From the NCBI GenBank assembly GCA_017452505.1, contig JAFTMI010000003.1:62001-126000 (forward strand): a stretch of 64,000 nucleotides of DNA, in the 5' to 3' direction. Of the stretch, positions 1 through 8,197 are shown piece by piece (position 1 is the first letter of the stretch; each line of letters opens with the position of its first letter). Below the pieces are notes generated by a model, which worked only from the letters and a program-made list of their open reading frames with translations, did not search any database and was not told the origin of the DNA. The translations under genes and the position numbers were made by a program. Origin of the DNA: Oscillospiraceae bacterium. Lineage in GTDB: Bacteria > Bacillota > Clostridia > Oscillospirales > Oscillospiraceae.

Positions 1-2
1 AG

Positions 3-836
3 GCTATCGGCGTGACCGGCAAGAAGATCCGCATCGGTGTGGCATCCTTCCTGGATACCTCCGTTACCATCTTCAACGCCATCAAGGACGCTTTCCCCGA
101 GGCTGAGATTGTTGACGCCGGCAAGATTATGGTCGAGCTGCGCCGCATCAAGTCCGAGAACGAGCTGGCTTGCCTGCGTGAAGGCTATCGCATTGCTGAC
201 CTGGCTACCCAGCAGGTCATGAAGGAAATCCGTCCCGGTATGACCGAGCTGCAGGCTGTTGGTATCGCACAGCGCGTTGTTTACGAGAACGGCGCCGAGT
301 ACGAAGGCCTGCCCATGTACGTGTTCTCCGAGGCTTCCACCCGTCACGCTATCTCCCGTTCTTCCTACCGTGAGTTCCAGAAGGGCGACATCGTGCAGCT
401 GAACCTGTCCGCTAAGATCGACGGCTACTCCGCTGCTATCGGCTACCCCATCTGCCTGGGCACTCTGGAAGGCCAGCGCCGTGACATCGTGCAGTTCTGC
501 CGCGAGGCTCACACCTGGTCCGAGAAGCAGGTCAAGGCCGGCGTTTGGGCTGCTGACATTGCTAAGGGCTTCTACAAGTACTATGTTGACCACGGCTACG
601 AGAAGAACTATGTTTACGGTCCTCTCCACGGCACCGGTATCATCGAGGTGGAAGCACCCTGGTGCGAGACTTCCTCTACTTACAACCTGGAGCCCAATAT
701 GACCTTCCAGGTGGACACCTACATCTCCTCCGACACCTTCGGCGTCCGTTGGGAGAAGGGTATCGCAGTTAAGGAAGGCGGCTACGAGGTTCTCAGCCCC
801 GAGATCCCCGAGGTCTGCCCCGAGATCCACTTCTAA
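3..836 (+). CDS. M24-family creatinase-like hydrolase (5' partial)
   Basis: C-terminal part of a creatinase/aminopeptidase P-fold protein. The frame is open from the first codon, so the N-terminal domain and true start lie upstream; the GTG at 12 is not taken as the start. The pita-bread core is recognisable from the PGMTELQ helix, the HGTGI segment and the VRWEKGI strand. Metal-dependent members keep Asp, Asp, His, Glu and Glu ligands. Here the two Asp positions read Asn (QLNLSA) and Ala (YSAAIG), His is kept, the first Glu is Asp (QVDTY) and the last Glu is kept. Loss of ligands is characteristic of creatinase, which hydrolyses creatine to sarcosine and urea without metal. A creatininase-family gene follows 134 bp downstream. 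The substrate is inferred from this pairing; another C-N hydrolase activity is possible. Confidence 0.75.
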   Translation, partial: AIGVTGKKIRIGVASFLDTSVTIFNAIKDAFPEAEIVDAGKIMVELRRIKSENELACLREGYRIADLATQQVMKEIRPGMTELQAVGIAQRVVYENGAEYEGLPMYVFSEASTRHAISRSSYREFQKGDIVQLNLSAKIDGYSAAIGYPICLGTLEGQRRDIVQFCREAHTWSEKQVKAGVWAADIAKGFYKYYVDHGYEKNYVYGPLHGTGIIEVEAPWCETSSTYNLEPNMTFQVDTYISSDTFGVRWEKGIAVKEGGYEVLSPEIPEVCPEIHF

Positions 837-849
837 TTATAGTTTACGC

Positions 850-880
850 AAAATGCGCCCTTTCGGGGGCGCATTTTCTC
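850..880 (+). terminator. Rho-independent terminator after the M24 gene
   Basis: An 11-bp stem (AAAATGCGCCC with GGGCGCATTTT, loop TTTCGG) starts 14 bases after the stop codon and ends in a short T-rich tract. Confidence 0.7.
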
Positions 881-884
881 CCAC

Positions 885-942
885 AGAAGCCTTCTCCTTG
901 CGGAGAAGGTGTCAGCCGGACAGGCTGACGGATGAGGTGGGG
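885..942. repeat. Gut-Clostridia-type dispersed intergenic repeat
   Basis: A compact GC-rich stretch made of two hairpins, CCTTCTCC/GGAGAAGG and GTCAGCC/GGCTGAC, followed by GGATGAGGTGGGG. From general knowledge, closely similar units are scattered between genes in gut Ruminococcaceae/Oscillospiraceae genomes. It is the only copy I see in this window. It lies between the terminator and the next gene and has no coding potential. Confidence 0.5.
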
Positions 943-970
943 AAATTGCAATGTAAAGGAGTAATTGATT

Positions 971-1708
971 ATGCAAATGCTTGAAATGTTTTACGATCAG
1001 ATCCAGGACGCTGTGGATCGCAAGGTTCCCTTCGTGATCCCCATCGGTACAATGGAGTACCACGCAAAGCACGCCTCCTGCGGCACCGACACTTTGGTGG
1101 TCACCGGCTGCCTGCGGGAGCTGGAAAAGGAAAAGGAAATCGTGGTTTGTCCTCCCATTTGGTACGGTGTGGCTTCCTACGCAGTTTGCGAGCCCAAGCC
1201 CAGCCACTTCCATGTGGACGAGGATGCTTATGTAAATTACCTGTACTACATTCTGAAGTCTATGATTGATGCCGGTCATAAGAATATCTACTTAGTACCC
1301 CATCACCAGACCGAGGGCGCAGGCCTGATGCCCATGACCATCGCCTGCCACAAGGCCGCCAAGAAGGTAACTATGGAGTATATGGAAGAAAAGCTCGGCA
1401 AGGGCTGGTGGGGCAGCGATGCCTACGCAAGCTACTACGAGGATATGGGCTCCGAGGACGATCCCTTCTCCTATATTAAGGTGATTCCTCTGATCGGCGC
1501 CGATGCCCAGATCAAGTGCGGTGGCTTCGACCACGCGGGCAAGTGGGAGACCTCCTTGCTGATGGGCACTTACCCCGAGCTGGTGGATCTGAACCGCTGC
1601 AAGGACAATACCGAGTGGTTTGCCAAGAGCGCCGTGGAGGCTTCTGCCGAGACCGGCAAGCACATGGTGGAGTGCACCCTGGAATGGCTCCGGGAAGCTA
1701 TTCAGTAA
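971..1708 (+). CDS. Creatininase-family amidohydrolase
   Basis: A 245-residue protein of the creatininase (creatinine amidohydrolase) family, which opens cyclic amides using a binuclear metal site. GTMEYHAKHASCGTD near residues 26-40 gives Glu29, His31 and Asp40 at the spacing of the Pseudomonas creatininase ligands. HHQTEG near 111-116 stands where the second ligand pair is expected. HAGKWETS is the conserved C-terminal family signature. The ATG at 971 is chosen because GGAG lies nine bases upstream; the in-frame TTG at 965 is too close to that site. With the neighbouring creatinase-like gene and a downstream importer it suggests creatinine or creatine use. The family also contains unrelated hydrolases (IolN, MftE, ArfB), so the substrate is inferred. 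Confidence 0.8.
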   Translation: MQMLEMFYDQIQDAVDRKVPFVIPIGTMEYHAKHASCGTDTLVVTGCLRELEKEKEIVVCPPIWYGVASYAVCEPKPSHFHVDEDAYVNYLYYILKSMIDAGHKNIYLVPHHQTEGAGLMPMTIACHKAAKKVTMEYMEEKLGKGWWGSDAYASYYEDMGSEDDPFSYIKVIPLIGADAQIKCGGFDHAGKWETSLLMGTYPELVDLNRCKDNTEWFAKSAVEASAETGKHMVECTLEWLREAIQ

Positions 1709-1727
1709 GCTGAATACTACGATTGTG

Positions 1728-1760
1728 GGGAACGGCCTGTGTGCCGTTCCCTCTTTTTTT
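1728..1760 (+). terminator. Rho-independent terminator
   Basis: A perfect 9-bp stem GGGAACGGC/GCCGTTCCC with loop CTGTGT, followed by CTCTTTTTTT. It ends the hydrolase transcript before the transporter promoter. Confidence 0.9.
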
Positions 1761-1876
1761 GCAATTTATCTCGATAAAGTGGCAAATTATCCATAAAGGC
1801 CGGCGGGATTTTGCGGTTAAATATATGGAATATTACTAAAAGTGTATTTCACACAAAGAAATTTGTGCACAACCGG

Positions 1877-1905
1877 TTGACAAATGGAGGGCAAGGGTGT
1901 ATAAT
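1877..1905 (+). promoter_or_regulatory. Consensus sigma-A promoter of the ABC transporter operon
   Basis: A perfect TTGACA (1877-1882), a 17-bp spacer and a perfect TATAAT (1900-1905). It lies 48 bp before the substrate-binding protein start, so the transporter can be expressed strongly and independently of the upstream hydrolases. Confidence 0.9.
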
Positions 1906-1952
1906 CAGCCCATCAATTGATTCACTAAGAATCAGCAAAGGAGAGTATGATT

Positions 1953-2969
1953 ATGAAAAAAGTATTAGCACTTGTTCTGGCAGCTGTGATGCTGTTTGGA
2001 CTGGCTGCCTGCACCGCAAAGCCTGCAGATCCTGCTGCAAGCGAACCCGCCGCTACCGAAGCTACCAAGGCACCTGCCAAGGATAACTTTACCATCGGTA
2101 TCTGCCAGTTTATGCCCCACCCCGCACTGGACCAGGCTACCAAGGGCTTCAAGGAAGCTGTTACCAAGGAGCTGGGCGCAGACAAGGTTACTTTCAATGA
2201 GCAGAATGCAGCCGGCGAGGCTTCCAACTGCTCCACCATCGTCAACGGCCTGGTTTCCTCCAAGGTTGACCTGATTATGGCAAACGCTACTCCCGCTGTG
2301 GCAGCAGCTTACAACGCAACCGAAGTGATCCCCATTCTGGGCACCTCCGTTACCGAGTACGGCGCTGCTCTGGGTATCAAGGACTTCACCGGTACTGTAG
2401 GCGCCAATATTTCCGGCACCTCCGACCTGGCTAACCTGGACAAGCAGGCTCAGATGATTTTGGATTGGGTTCCCACCGCCAAGAAGGTCGCTCTGCTGTA
2501 CTGCTCCGGCGAGGCTAACTCCCAGTTCCAGGTCGATAAGGTTGCCGAGTACCTGAAGGGCAAGAATATTGAGACCAAGATGTTCGGCTTTGCCGATACC
2601 AGCGATATGATGGCTGTTACCACCTCTGCCTGCGACTATGCTGACGTAATCTACGTTCCTACCGATAACACTGTTGCAAACAATGCTACCGCTATCGACA
2701 GCATTGCCCGCGCAGCTAAGACACCTATCATTGCCGGTGAGTCCGGTATCTGCGGCGGCTGCGGTATTGCAACTCTGTCCATCGACTACTACGATCTGGG
2801 CTATGCCACCGGTATGATGGCTGTGAAGATCCTGCGGGACGGCGCTGACATCACCAAGATGCCCATCGAGTATGCACCCAAGGAAACTGCTCTTTATAAC
2901 GAGGAGATCTGCAAGGCCCTGGGTATCACTCCCCTGGAAGGCTATGAAAAGCTGGAAGTGGCAGAGTAA
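1953..2969 (+). CDS. ABC transporter substrate-binding lipoprotein (TrpX-like)
   Basis: A 338-residue solute receptor of the ABC_sub_bind (TrpX-like, type 1 periplasmic-binding fold) family. The N-terminus has a lipoprotein signal ending in the lipobox LAAC, so the mature protein is anchored by Cys near residue 21 and works outside the membrane. Family-typical segments are FMPHPALDQATKGFK, VTEYGAALG and YGYATGMMAV-like strands. The ATG at 1953 is preferred over 1947 because GGAG at 1940-1943 is correctly spaced only for the former. It is first in an operon with a permease and an ATPase. Ligands of this family include aromatic and other amino acids. Here a ligand linked to the preceding amidohydrolases is possible but unproven. 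Confidence 0.88.
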   Translation: MKKVLALVLAAVMLFGLAACTAKPADPAASEPAATEATKAPAKDNFTIGICQFMPHPALDQATKGFKEAVTKELGADKVTFNEQNAAGEASNCSTIVNGLVSSKVDLIMANATPAVAAAYNATEVIPILGTSVTEYGAALGIKDFTGTVGANISGTSDLANLDKQAQMILDWVPTAKKVALLYCSGEANSQFQVDKVAEYLKGKNIETKMFGFADTSDMMAVTTSACDYADVIYVPTDNTVANNATAIDSIARAAKTPIIAGESGICGGCGIATLSIDYYDLGYATGMMAVKILRDGADITKMPIEYAPKETALYNEEICKALGITPLEGYEKLEVAE

Positions 2970-2997
2970 TATAAAGTGAATAATATTTGATTTCTTC

Positions 2998-3027
2998 AGT
3001 GCAGCCGCTGAAATCAGCGGCTGCACT
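2998..3027 (+). terminator. Intra-operon hairpin (attenuator or mRNA stabiliser)
   Basis: A perfect 14-bp stem AGTGCAGCCGCTGA/TCAGCGGCTGCACT with a two-base nominal loop lies between receptor and permease. It lacks a real T tract, so partial termination or 3'-end protection is likelier than full termination. This is the usual way receptor mRNA is kept above permease mRNA. Confidence 0.65.
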
Positions 3028-3074
3028 TAAGGTCTGTTTATAGATAATGATATCCTTTGGAGGACTTTCCCTTT

Positions 3075-4040
3075 ATGGAACGCTTAATGAATTTCGGCAG
3101 TGCGCTGCCGGGTGTTTTGTCCCTGGGTCTGATCTGGGGCATTATGGCCATTGGCCTTTACATTACTTATAAAATTTTGGAACTGTCCGACTTGACGGTG
3201 GACGGCTCTTTCTGTACCGGCGGCGCTGTGTGCATTGTGATGATGGCTATGGGTCAGCCTACCTGGCTGGCAATGGTCTGCGCATTCCTGGCCGGTATGC
3301 TTACCGGCGCGGTTACGGGTTTTTTGCATACTACCTGCAAGATCCCGGCTATTTTGGCCGGTATTTTGACCCAGTTGGGTTTGTGGACGATCAATATGAT
3401 CATTATGGGCATAGAAAAGGGCGAGCTGATCTCCACCCTTACCATTCCGGCCCGGAACAGTAAGCCCCTGGTGTCTGCGCTGTTTTTGAGCACAGCTTTG
3501 GACGGCACCAAGCCCATTTACCTGTATCCCCCCATCGTCCTGGTGGTGATCACTGCCTGCATCATCGGTATTTTGTACTGGTTCTTCGGTACGGAGCGGG
3601 GCGCATCCATCCGTGCCACCGGCGCCAATGAGCATATGGCAAGAGCCCAGGGCATCAATACCAATGCCAACAAGATGATCGGCCTCATGCTGGCCAACGG
3701 CCTGGTGGCGCTGTCCGGTTCTCTGTTCGCCCAGTACAACGGCAACAGCGAAATCAATATGGGTCGTGGCGCGATCGTTATCGGTCTGGCTGCCATCATT
3801 ATTGGTGATGTGCTGTTCGGCAAACTGTTTAAGAACTTCGCACTGAAGCTGCTGGCAGTCAGCTTGGGTGCGATCGTCTACTACCTGGTAATCCAGGCGG
3901 TTCTGACCCTGCTGCAGGTGGATTCTCAGTATCTGAAGCTGATGTCCGCTGCCATTGTGGCTATCTTCCTGACTGTACCCAATTTGGGCGGCCACGGATT
4001 CAAAAAGCATAAGAAGGAGGTGCCGGTATGCTCGAAATAA
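3075..4040 (+). CDS. ABC transporter permease (TrpY-like)
   Basis: A 321-residue polytopic membrane protein of the branched-chain-amino-acid-type permease family that partners ABC_sub_bind receptors. About eight or nine hydrophobic segments are visible. The cytoplasmic coupling stretch is GASIRATGANEHMARAQGI near residue 185, typical of this permease class. The ATG at 3075 is chosen because GGAGG at 3059-3063 lies 11 bases upstream. The 3' end overlaps the ATPase gene by 13 bp, consistent with translational coupling. It forms the membrane channel of the importer. Confidence 0.88.
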   Translation: MERLMNFGSALPGVLSLGLIWGIMAIGLYITYKILELSDLTVDGSFCTGGAVCIVMMAMGQPTWLAMVCAFLAGMLTGAVTGFLHTTCKIPAILAGILTQLGLWTINMIIMGIEKGELISTLTIPARNSKPLVSALFLSTALDGTKPIYLYPPIVLVVITACIIGILYWFFGTERGASIRATGANEHMARAQGINTNANKMIGLMLANGLVALSGSLFAQYNGNSEINMGRGAIVIGLAAIIIGDVLFGKLFKNFALKLLAVSLGAIVYYLVIQAVLTLLQVDSQYLKLMSAAIVAIFLTVPNLGGHGFKKHKKEVPVCSK

Positions 4041-4822
4041 TCGATATTCATAAAACTTTTAATGCCGGTACCATCAACGAAAAGCGCGCCCTGCAGGGTG
4101 TGAGCCTGCATTTGAAGCCCGGCGATTTTGTCACCGTTATCGGTGGCAACGGCGCAGGTAAGAGTACCCTTATGAACTCCGTATCCGGCGCATACCCCGT
4201 GGATGCGGGCAAGATCCTCATTGACGGTGTGGATGTGACCCACCTTCCGGAGCATAAGCGGGCCCGGTATATCGGCCGCGTATTCCAGGATCCTATGATG
4301 GGTACTGCCGCTACCATGCAGATCGAAGAAAATCTGGCATTGGCTGCCCGCCGTGGCAAGATCCGCACACTGCGTACCGGTATCACCAAGAAGGAGCGGG
4401 CGATCTATAAGGAGCAGCTGGCTACCTTGGGCCTGGGTTTGGAAGAGCGAATGACCGCCAAGGTCGGTCTGCTTTCCGGCGGCCAGCGCCAGGCACTGAC
4501 CTTGCTGATGGCAGCCCTGCAGAAGCCCAAGCTGCTGCTTTTGGACGAGCATACTGCTGCCCTTGACCCCAAGACCGCAGCCAAGGTGCTGGAGACCACC
4601 CAGCGTATCGTGGAAAGGGATAACCTGACCACCTTGATGATCACCCATAATATGCGTGATGCCATCACCTACGGCAACCGTCTGATTATGATGTACGACG
4701 GCCGCATCGTGGTTGATGTGTCCGGCGAGGAGAAGAAAAAGCTCACCGTAGAGCAGCTTTTGGCGCTGTTCAGCAAGGCTAGCGGCTCCGACGAGGTAAA
4801 CGACAAGCTCCTTCTGTCTTAA
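4028..4822 (+). CDS. ABC transporter ATP-binding protein (TrpZ-like)
   Basis: A 264-residue ATPase that powers the preceding permease. It has Walker A GGNGAGKST near residues 38-46, signature LSGGQRQ near 147, Walker B LLLLDEHTAALD near 167 and the switch His in MITHNM. The DEH variant in place of DEP is common in this subfamily. The start has GGAGG eight bases upstream and lies inside the permease 3' end. It is last in the operon, followed directly by a terminator. Confidence 0.9.
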   Translation: MLEIIDIHKTFNAGTINEKRALQGVSLHLKPGDFVTVIGGNGAGKSTLMNSVSGAYPVDAGKILIDGVDVTHLPEHKRARYIGRVFQDPMMGTAATMQIEENLALAARRGKIRTLRTGITKKERAIYKEQLATLGLGLEERMTAKVGLLSGGQRQALTLLMAALQKPKLLLLDEHTAALDPKTAAKVLETTQRIVERDNLTTLMITHNMRDAITYGNRLIMMYDGRIVVDVSGEEKKKLTVEQLLALFSKASGSDEVNDKLLLS

Positions 4823-4830
4823 AACAATAA

Positions 4831-4866
4831 AAAACCCGTATGTCCTTTGGACATACGGGTTTTTGC
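4831..4866. terminator. Bidirectional terminator between convergent operons
   Basis: A 15-bp stem AAAACCCGTATGTCC/GGACATACGGGTTTT with a three-base loop. It has a T tract on the plus strand and an A tract on the other side, so it can serve both the ATPase gene and the minus-strand azlD gene. Confidence 0.9.
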
Positions 4867-4869
4867 CAT

Positions 4870-5187
4870 TTAGAAAATTACTTGTACCAGTATCATATAG
4901 AACACGGTACCGGCGCCGATGCTCAGCAAGCTGTTTCGCTTCCAAAGGTGTAAACCGGCAACGAACAGGATACCGAGCAGTTCGGGAATACCGTAGGGAT
5001 ATACCAAAGGCTTGACCTCTTTCAGACAGTACACTACCAGCATACCCATAATGGCGCAGGGTAGAACCTTACCTAAATAGAGGATGAGCTCCGGGGTTTT
5101 CCGCTTTTCGCCGAAGATGAGGAAGGGCAAAAACCGGGTGGACATGGTGACCAACGCAGCCACAGCGATCAAAGCAATTTTATACAT
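4870..5187 (-). CDS. azlD: AzlD-like branched-chain amino acid export subunit
   Basis: A 105-residue membrane protein with four hydrophobic segments, the small subunit of the AzlCD exporter that expels branched-chain amino acids or analogues. The family hallmark is the TRFLPFLIF stretch near residues 16-24. The start has a GGAGG site and overlaps the azlC stop by 8 bp, so the two are translationally coupled. Confidence 0.88.
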   Translation of the reverse strand: MYKIALIAVAALVTMSTRFLPFLIFGEKRKTPELILYLGKVLPCAIMGMLVVYCLKEVKPLVYPYGIPELLGILFVAGLHLWKRNSLLSIGAGTVFYMILVQVIF

Positions 5188-5872
5188 TTTCCTGCCTCCT
5201 TCCTGTCTTGCGGGAGATGGTCAGCAGCAGTGCGATCATAACCATTGAGGGGATCAGAAAAATATCCTGTCCGAAAATCACCAAGCACAGCAGGGTAGAA
5301 CCCACACCGATGATAGCCGGCAGGTGGTGTTTGTGGCTGAGCCACTGCTCCACAAACATGGTCACAAACAGCGCGGTCAGCACAAATTCCACACCCTCAA
5401 AGCTGATAGGCAGCAGGCTCATCAAATTGCCCAAGCTGCAGCCGATGATCCAGTAGATCTGATTGAAAAGGGTTACCAAAAAGCAGTATGTATGGCGGGT
5501 CATGCCCTCCGGGGGCTCATTTTGGGTCACCAATGAGTAGGTTTCGTCGGTAAGACCGAAGATCATATAGGTTTTTTTCTTGCCGGCGCCTTTGTAGGGA
5601 GTCAAAAGGGAAATGCCGTAGAAAATATGCCGGGCATTGACCAGGAATGTGGCAATGGCCACACTAATAAGGCTTGCGTGGTCAGCGATCAGGCTTACTG
5701 CCAAATACTGGCCGGAGCCGGCAAACATAGTAAGCGCCATAATGGCGGCCCAACCTACACCCAAGCCGGTCTTCTCACCCAAAAGGATACCAAAGCCCGC
5801 ACCCAAAAACAGGTAGCCGGTGAGGACGGGGATGGTGTCCAAAAATGTAGTTTTCAGAGCTTTGCGGTTCAT
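5180..5872 (-). CDS. azlC: AzlC-like branched-chain amino acid exporter
   Basis: A 230-residue protein with several transmembrane segments and the AzlC signature GLGVGWAAIMALTMFAGSGQ near residues 32-51, plus the NARHIFYG motif near 80. It forms the large subunit of the export complex with AzlD. Its start overlaps the stop of the preceding YitT-like gene by four bases (ATGA), making a three-gene operon. Confidence 0.9.
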   Translation of the reverse strand: MNRKALKTTFLDTIPVLTGYLFLGAGFGILLGEKTGLGVGWAAIMALTMFAGSGQYLAVSLIADHASLISVAIATFLVNARHIFYGISLLTPYKGAGKKKTYMIFGLTDETYSLVTQNEPPEGMTRHTYCFLVTLFNQIYWIIGCSLGNLMSLLPISFEGVEFVLTALFVTMFVEQWLSHKHHLPAIIGVGSTLLCLVIFGQDIFLIPSMVMIALLLTISRKTGRRQENV

Positions 5873-6465
5873 TTTTTGCCTCCACGGGGGAAATTAAAAC
5901 GCTGGACGATACCCACCAGCTTGCTGGAAAGAAGCACTGTCAGCAGGGAGAAGCCGATTCGCTGCACCGGGATATAGCTTAAGGAAAGGAGCAGTACAGT
6001 AATATCGGAAATCATATAAAAATACTCGATTTTTGCCTTAAAAATATGGCTTAGTATGATTGCTAAGGCATCGTCGCCACAGGGCGCGCCGCCCATCCGC
6101 ACACACAATCCGCAGCCAAGACCCACAAATACCGCGCCCAGCAGCGCCGCTGCTAAGGGGTGGTGTGCCAGTTCCGGAAAGACCGGGGGGAATTGCTCAA
6201 AGATGCGATAAAAGCCACTGAAGCCAGCTGCGGCGACAAATGAGTAAAATAAAAAGGATTTGCCCAATGCCTTCCACCCGGCGGCATAGCAGATAATGTT
6301 GATCACCAAGGCGGAGATTGCCGGCGTGATGTGCAGCCAATGGTGCAGCAGTAGGGTCAGACCCAACTGACCGCCCTCGGTGACGCCGGATAATGCGTGG
6401 ATGTGGCACAGGCCAAAGGCTAATATACAGCTGCCCAACAGGGTTATCAAACAACGCTTTACCAT
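5869..6465 (-). CDS. YitT/YczE-like integral membrane protein
   Basis: A 198-residue protein with five or six hydrophobic segments, resembling the YitT family in its N-terminal GVTEGGQLGLTLLL and central GGAPCGDDALAIIL stretches, the repeated GG(S/A)xxG(T/D)D-type elements of that family. Function is unknown. The ATG at 6465 is set by AGGAGGT five bases upstream. It is first of the operon with azlC and azlD. Confidence 0.7.
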   Translation of the reverse strand: MVKRCLITLLGSCILAFGLCHIHALSGVTEGGQLGLTLLLHHWLHITPAISALVINIICYAAGWKALGKSFLFYSFVAAAGFSGFYRIFEQFPPVFPELAHHPLAAALLGAVFVGLGCGLCVRMGGAPCGDDALAIILSHIFKAKIEYFYMISDITVLLLSLSYIPVQRIGFSLLTVLLSSKLVGIVQRFNFPRGGKK

Positions 6466-6493
6466 TGCGCACCTCCTACAAACAATCCTATTT

Positions 6494-6522
6494 AATATAG
6501 GCGGAAAATGACAAAAAGTCAA
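6494..6522 (-). promoter_or_regulatory. Sigma-A promoter of the YitT-azlCD operon
   Basis: On the minus strand TTGACT, a 17-bp spacer and TATATT, 29 bases upstream of the start codon. It is back to back with the promoter of the flavin reductase. Confidence 0.8.
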
Positions 6523-6537
6523 TACTACAAAAAACAC

Positions 6538-6566
6538 TTGCCATTTTGTTTTTTTGCCGTTATCAT
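6538..6566 (+). promoter_or_regulatory. Sigma-A promoter of the flavin reductase gene
   Basis: TTGCCA (6538-6543), a 17-bp spacer and TATCAT (6561-6566), 21 bases before the start codon. It diverges from the YitT-operon promoter. Confidence 0.7.
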
Positions 6567-6587
6567 AAGGGAAAAGGAGGCGTGAGT

Positions 6588-7112
6588 ATGAAAAAGGAAG
6601 TCAATGTTTGGGACTATGCCGGTGAAATCTTGGCAGGTGTGGAAAAGGGCGCGCTGCTCACCACGAAAGCCAGAGATAAAGTGAATACGATGACCATCGG
6701 CTGGGGTCATTTGGGTGTTGAATGGAGCAGGCCCATTTTTGTTGTCTATGTGCGGCAAAGCCGCCATACCAAAGCTATTTTGGACCAAAACGGAGAGTTT
6801 ACCGTGAACATCCCGGTTGGTCCTATCGATAAGAAGATATTGGGTATCTGCGGTACGAAGTCCGGCCGGGATATGGATAAATTCCAGGCGCTGGGGCTGA
6901 CCCAGGTGGAAGGACAGACTGTGTCTGTGCCCGCCATTGCGGAGCTACCCTTGACTTTGGAATGTAAGGTTATCTATCAGCAGGACCAGGACTTGTCTGC
7001 CTTAGAGCCTGCCTACCGGGCGCACAGCTATCCTGCCGGTACGGCAGAGGAAAACAATTTCCACACCGCCTACTACGGCGAGATCACCGCTGCCTACATT
7101 CTGGAAGATTGA
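6588..7112 (+). CDS. Flavin reductase-like FMN-binding protein
   Basis: A 174-residue protein of the flavin-reductase/split-barrel family that binds FMN and uses NAD(P)H. The motifs are TTKARDKVNTMTIGWG near residues 24-39, PIFVVYVRQSRHT near 47-59 and GEFTVNIP near 66. The ATG at 6588 follows an AAAGGAGG site. It stands alone between two promoters. The substrate is not evident; relatives pair with rubredoxin-type or oxygen-scavenging systems in anaerobes. Confidence 0.82.
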   Translation: MKKEVNVWDYAGEILAGVEKGALLTTKARDKVNTMTIGWGHLGVEWSRPIFVVYVRQSRHTKAILDQNGEFTVNIPVGPIDKKILGICGTKSGRDMDKFQALGLTQVEGQTVSVPAIAELPLTLECKVIYQQDQDLSALEPAYRAHSYPAGTAEENNFHTAYYGEITAAYILED

Positions 7113-7137
7113 CAATCCCCCGGAAAACAGGTATCAT
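7109..7137 (+). promoter_or_regulatory. Sigma-A promoter of gpsA
   Basis: TTGACA (7109-7114), a 17-bp spacer and TATCAT (7132-7137). The -35 box overlaps the stop codon of the flavin reductase gene. Confidence 0.75.
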
Positions 7138-7170
7138 ATAGGAAATACTTTTTGAAGGAAAGATGCAATT

Positions 7171-8196
7171 ATGAGTAAGATCGGTGTTTTGGGCGCAGGT
7201 ACCTGGGGTATGGCTTTGGCCCGGATGCTTTATAACAGCGGCCATAAGGTGTGTGTTTGGTCTGCCTTGCAAAAGGAAGTGGAGGAGTTCTCCGCCACCC
7301 GGCGGCATCCCAACCTGCCCGGCATGGAGATCCCCGCAGGAATTGCTTTTACAGAGGAAATTGCGGAAATCTGCAAGGACAAGGATATCCTGCTGTTTGC
7401 CGTGCCCTCGCCTTTTGTGCGCAGCACTGCCCGGCAGGCAGCCCCCTTTATCAAAGACGGTCAGATCATCGTAGATGTGGCCAAGGGTATTGAGGCGGAT
7501 ACTTTGCTGACCATGACCGGTATTATTGCCCAGGAGCTGAATAATCCCACCGTGAAGTTAGTGGCCCTGTCCGGACCTACCCATGCAGAGGAGGTTGCCA
7601 AGGATATGCCCACTACCATCGTGTCCGCCTGTGAGGACAGGGAAGTGGCGGAGTTCGTGCAGAATGTGTTCTGGGGCACTTGTATGCGGGTGTACACCAA
7701 TGACGATGTGCTGGGCGTGGAGCTTTGCGGCGCAATGAAGAATGTGATCGCCCTGGCCTCCGGTGTTGCCACGGGCCTTGGCTATGGCGACAATGCAAAG
7801 GCAGCCCTCATTACCCGTGGTATGGCGGAGATTTCCCGGCTGGGAATGGCCATGGGCTGCCGGGAGCAGACCTTTGGCGGCCTGGCAGGTATCGGTGACT
7901 TGATCGTTACTGCCACCAGTATGCACAGCCGCAATAACCGCTGCGGAATGCTCATCGGCCAGGGTGTGCCGGTGGAAGAAGCTACCAAGCAGGTGGGAAT
8001 GGTGGTGGAGGGTATCAATGCCCTGCCCGCAGCCATTGCCCTGAAGAAGAAATACCAGGTGGAAATGCCCATCGTGGAGGCGGCCTATGCGGTGGTCTTC
8101 CAGGGGATTCCTCCCAAGAATGTAGTGCAGCAGCTGATGACCCGTGGCAAAAAGCCCGAGCTGCCCCCCGCCGCCTGGGACAACCAATACGAATAA
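7171..8196 (+). CDS. gpsA: NAD(P)H-dependent glycerol-3-phosphate dehydrogenase
   Basis: A 341-residue GpsA that reduces dihydroxyacetone phosphate to sn-glycerol 3-phosphate for phospholipid synthesis. It has the dinucleotide motif GVLGAGTWGMALA near residues 5-17, the catalytic Lys region CGAMKNVIALASG near 190, and FGGLAGIGDL near 235. The length is normal for the family. It is transcribed alone from its own promoter and ends in a bidirectional terminator shared with ychF. Confidence 0.97.
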   Translation: MSKIGVLGAGTWGMALARMLYNSGHKVCVWSALQKEVEEFSATRRHPNLPGMEIPAGIAFTEEIAEICKDKDILLFAVPSPFVRSTARQAAPFIKDGQIIVDVAKGIEADTLLTMTGIIAQELNNPTVKLVALSGPTHAEEVAKDMPTTIVSACEDREVAEFVQNVFWGTCMRVYTNDDVLGVELCGAMKNVIALASGVATGLGYGDNAKAALITRGMAEISRLGMAMGCREQTFGGLAGIGDLIVTATSMHSRNNRCGMLIGQGVPVEEATKQVGMVVEGINALPAAIALKKKYQVEMPIVEAAYAVVFQGIPPKNVVQQLMTRGKKPELPPAAWDNQYE

Positions 8197-8197
8197 G

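Noticed and set aside
1965..3026. Long minus-strand open frame (353 codons) opposite the substrate-binding protein gene
   Set aside because: It lies exactly opposite a gene with clear family motifs, has no ribosome site, and reads as low-complexity His/Gly/Cys-rich sequence typical of a shadow frame in GC-rich DNA.
3926..4945. Minus-strand 339-codon frame across the ABC ATPase gene
   Set aside because: It crosses the bidirectional terminator and overlaps three real genes; composition is that of a shadow frame.
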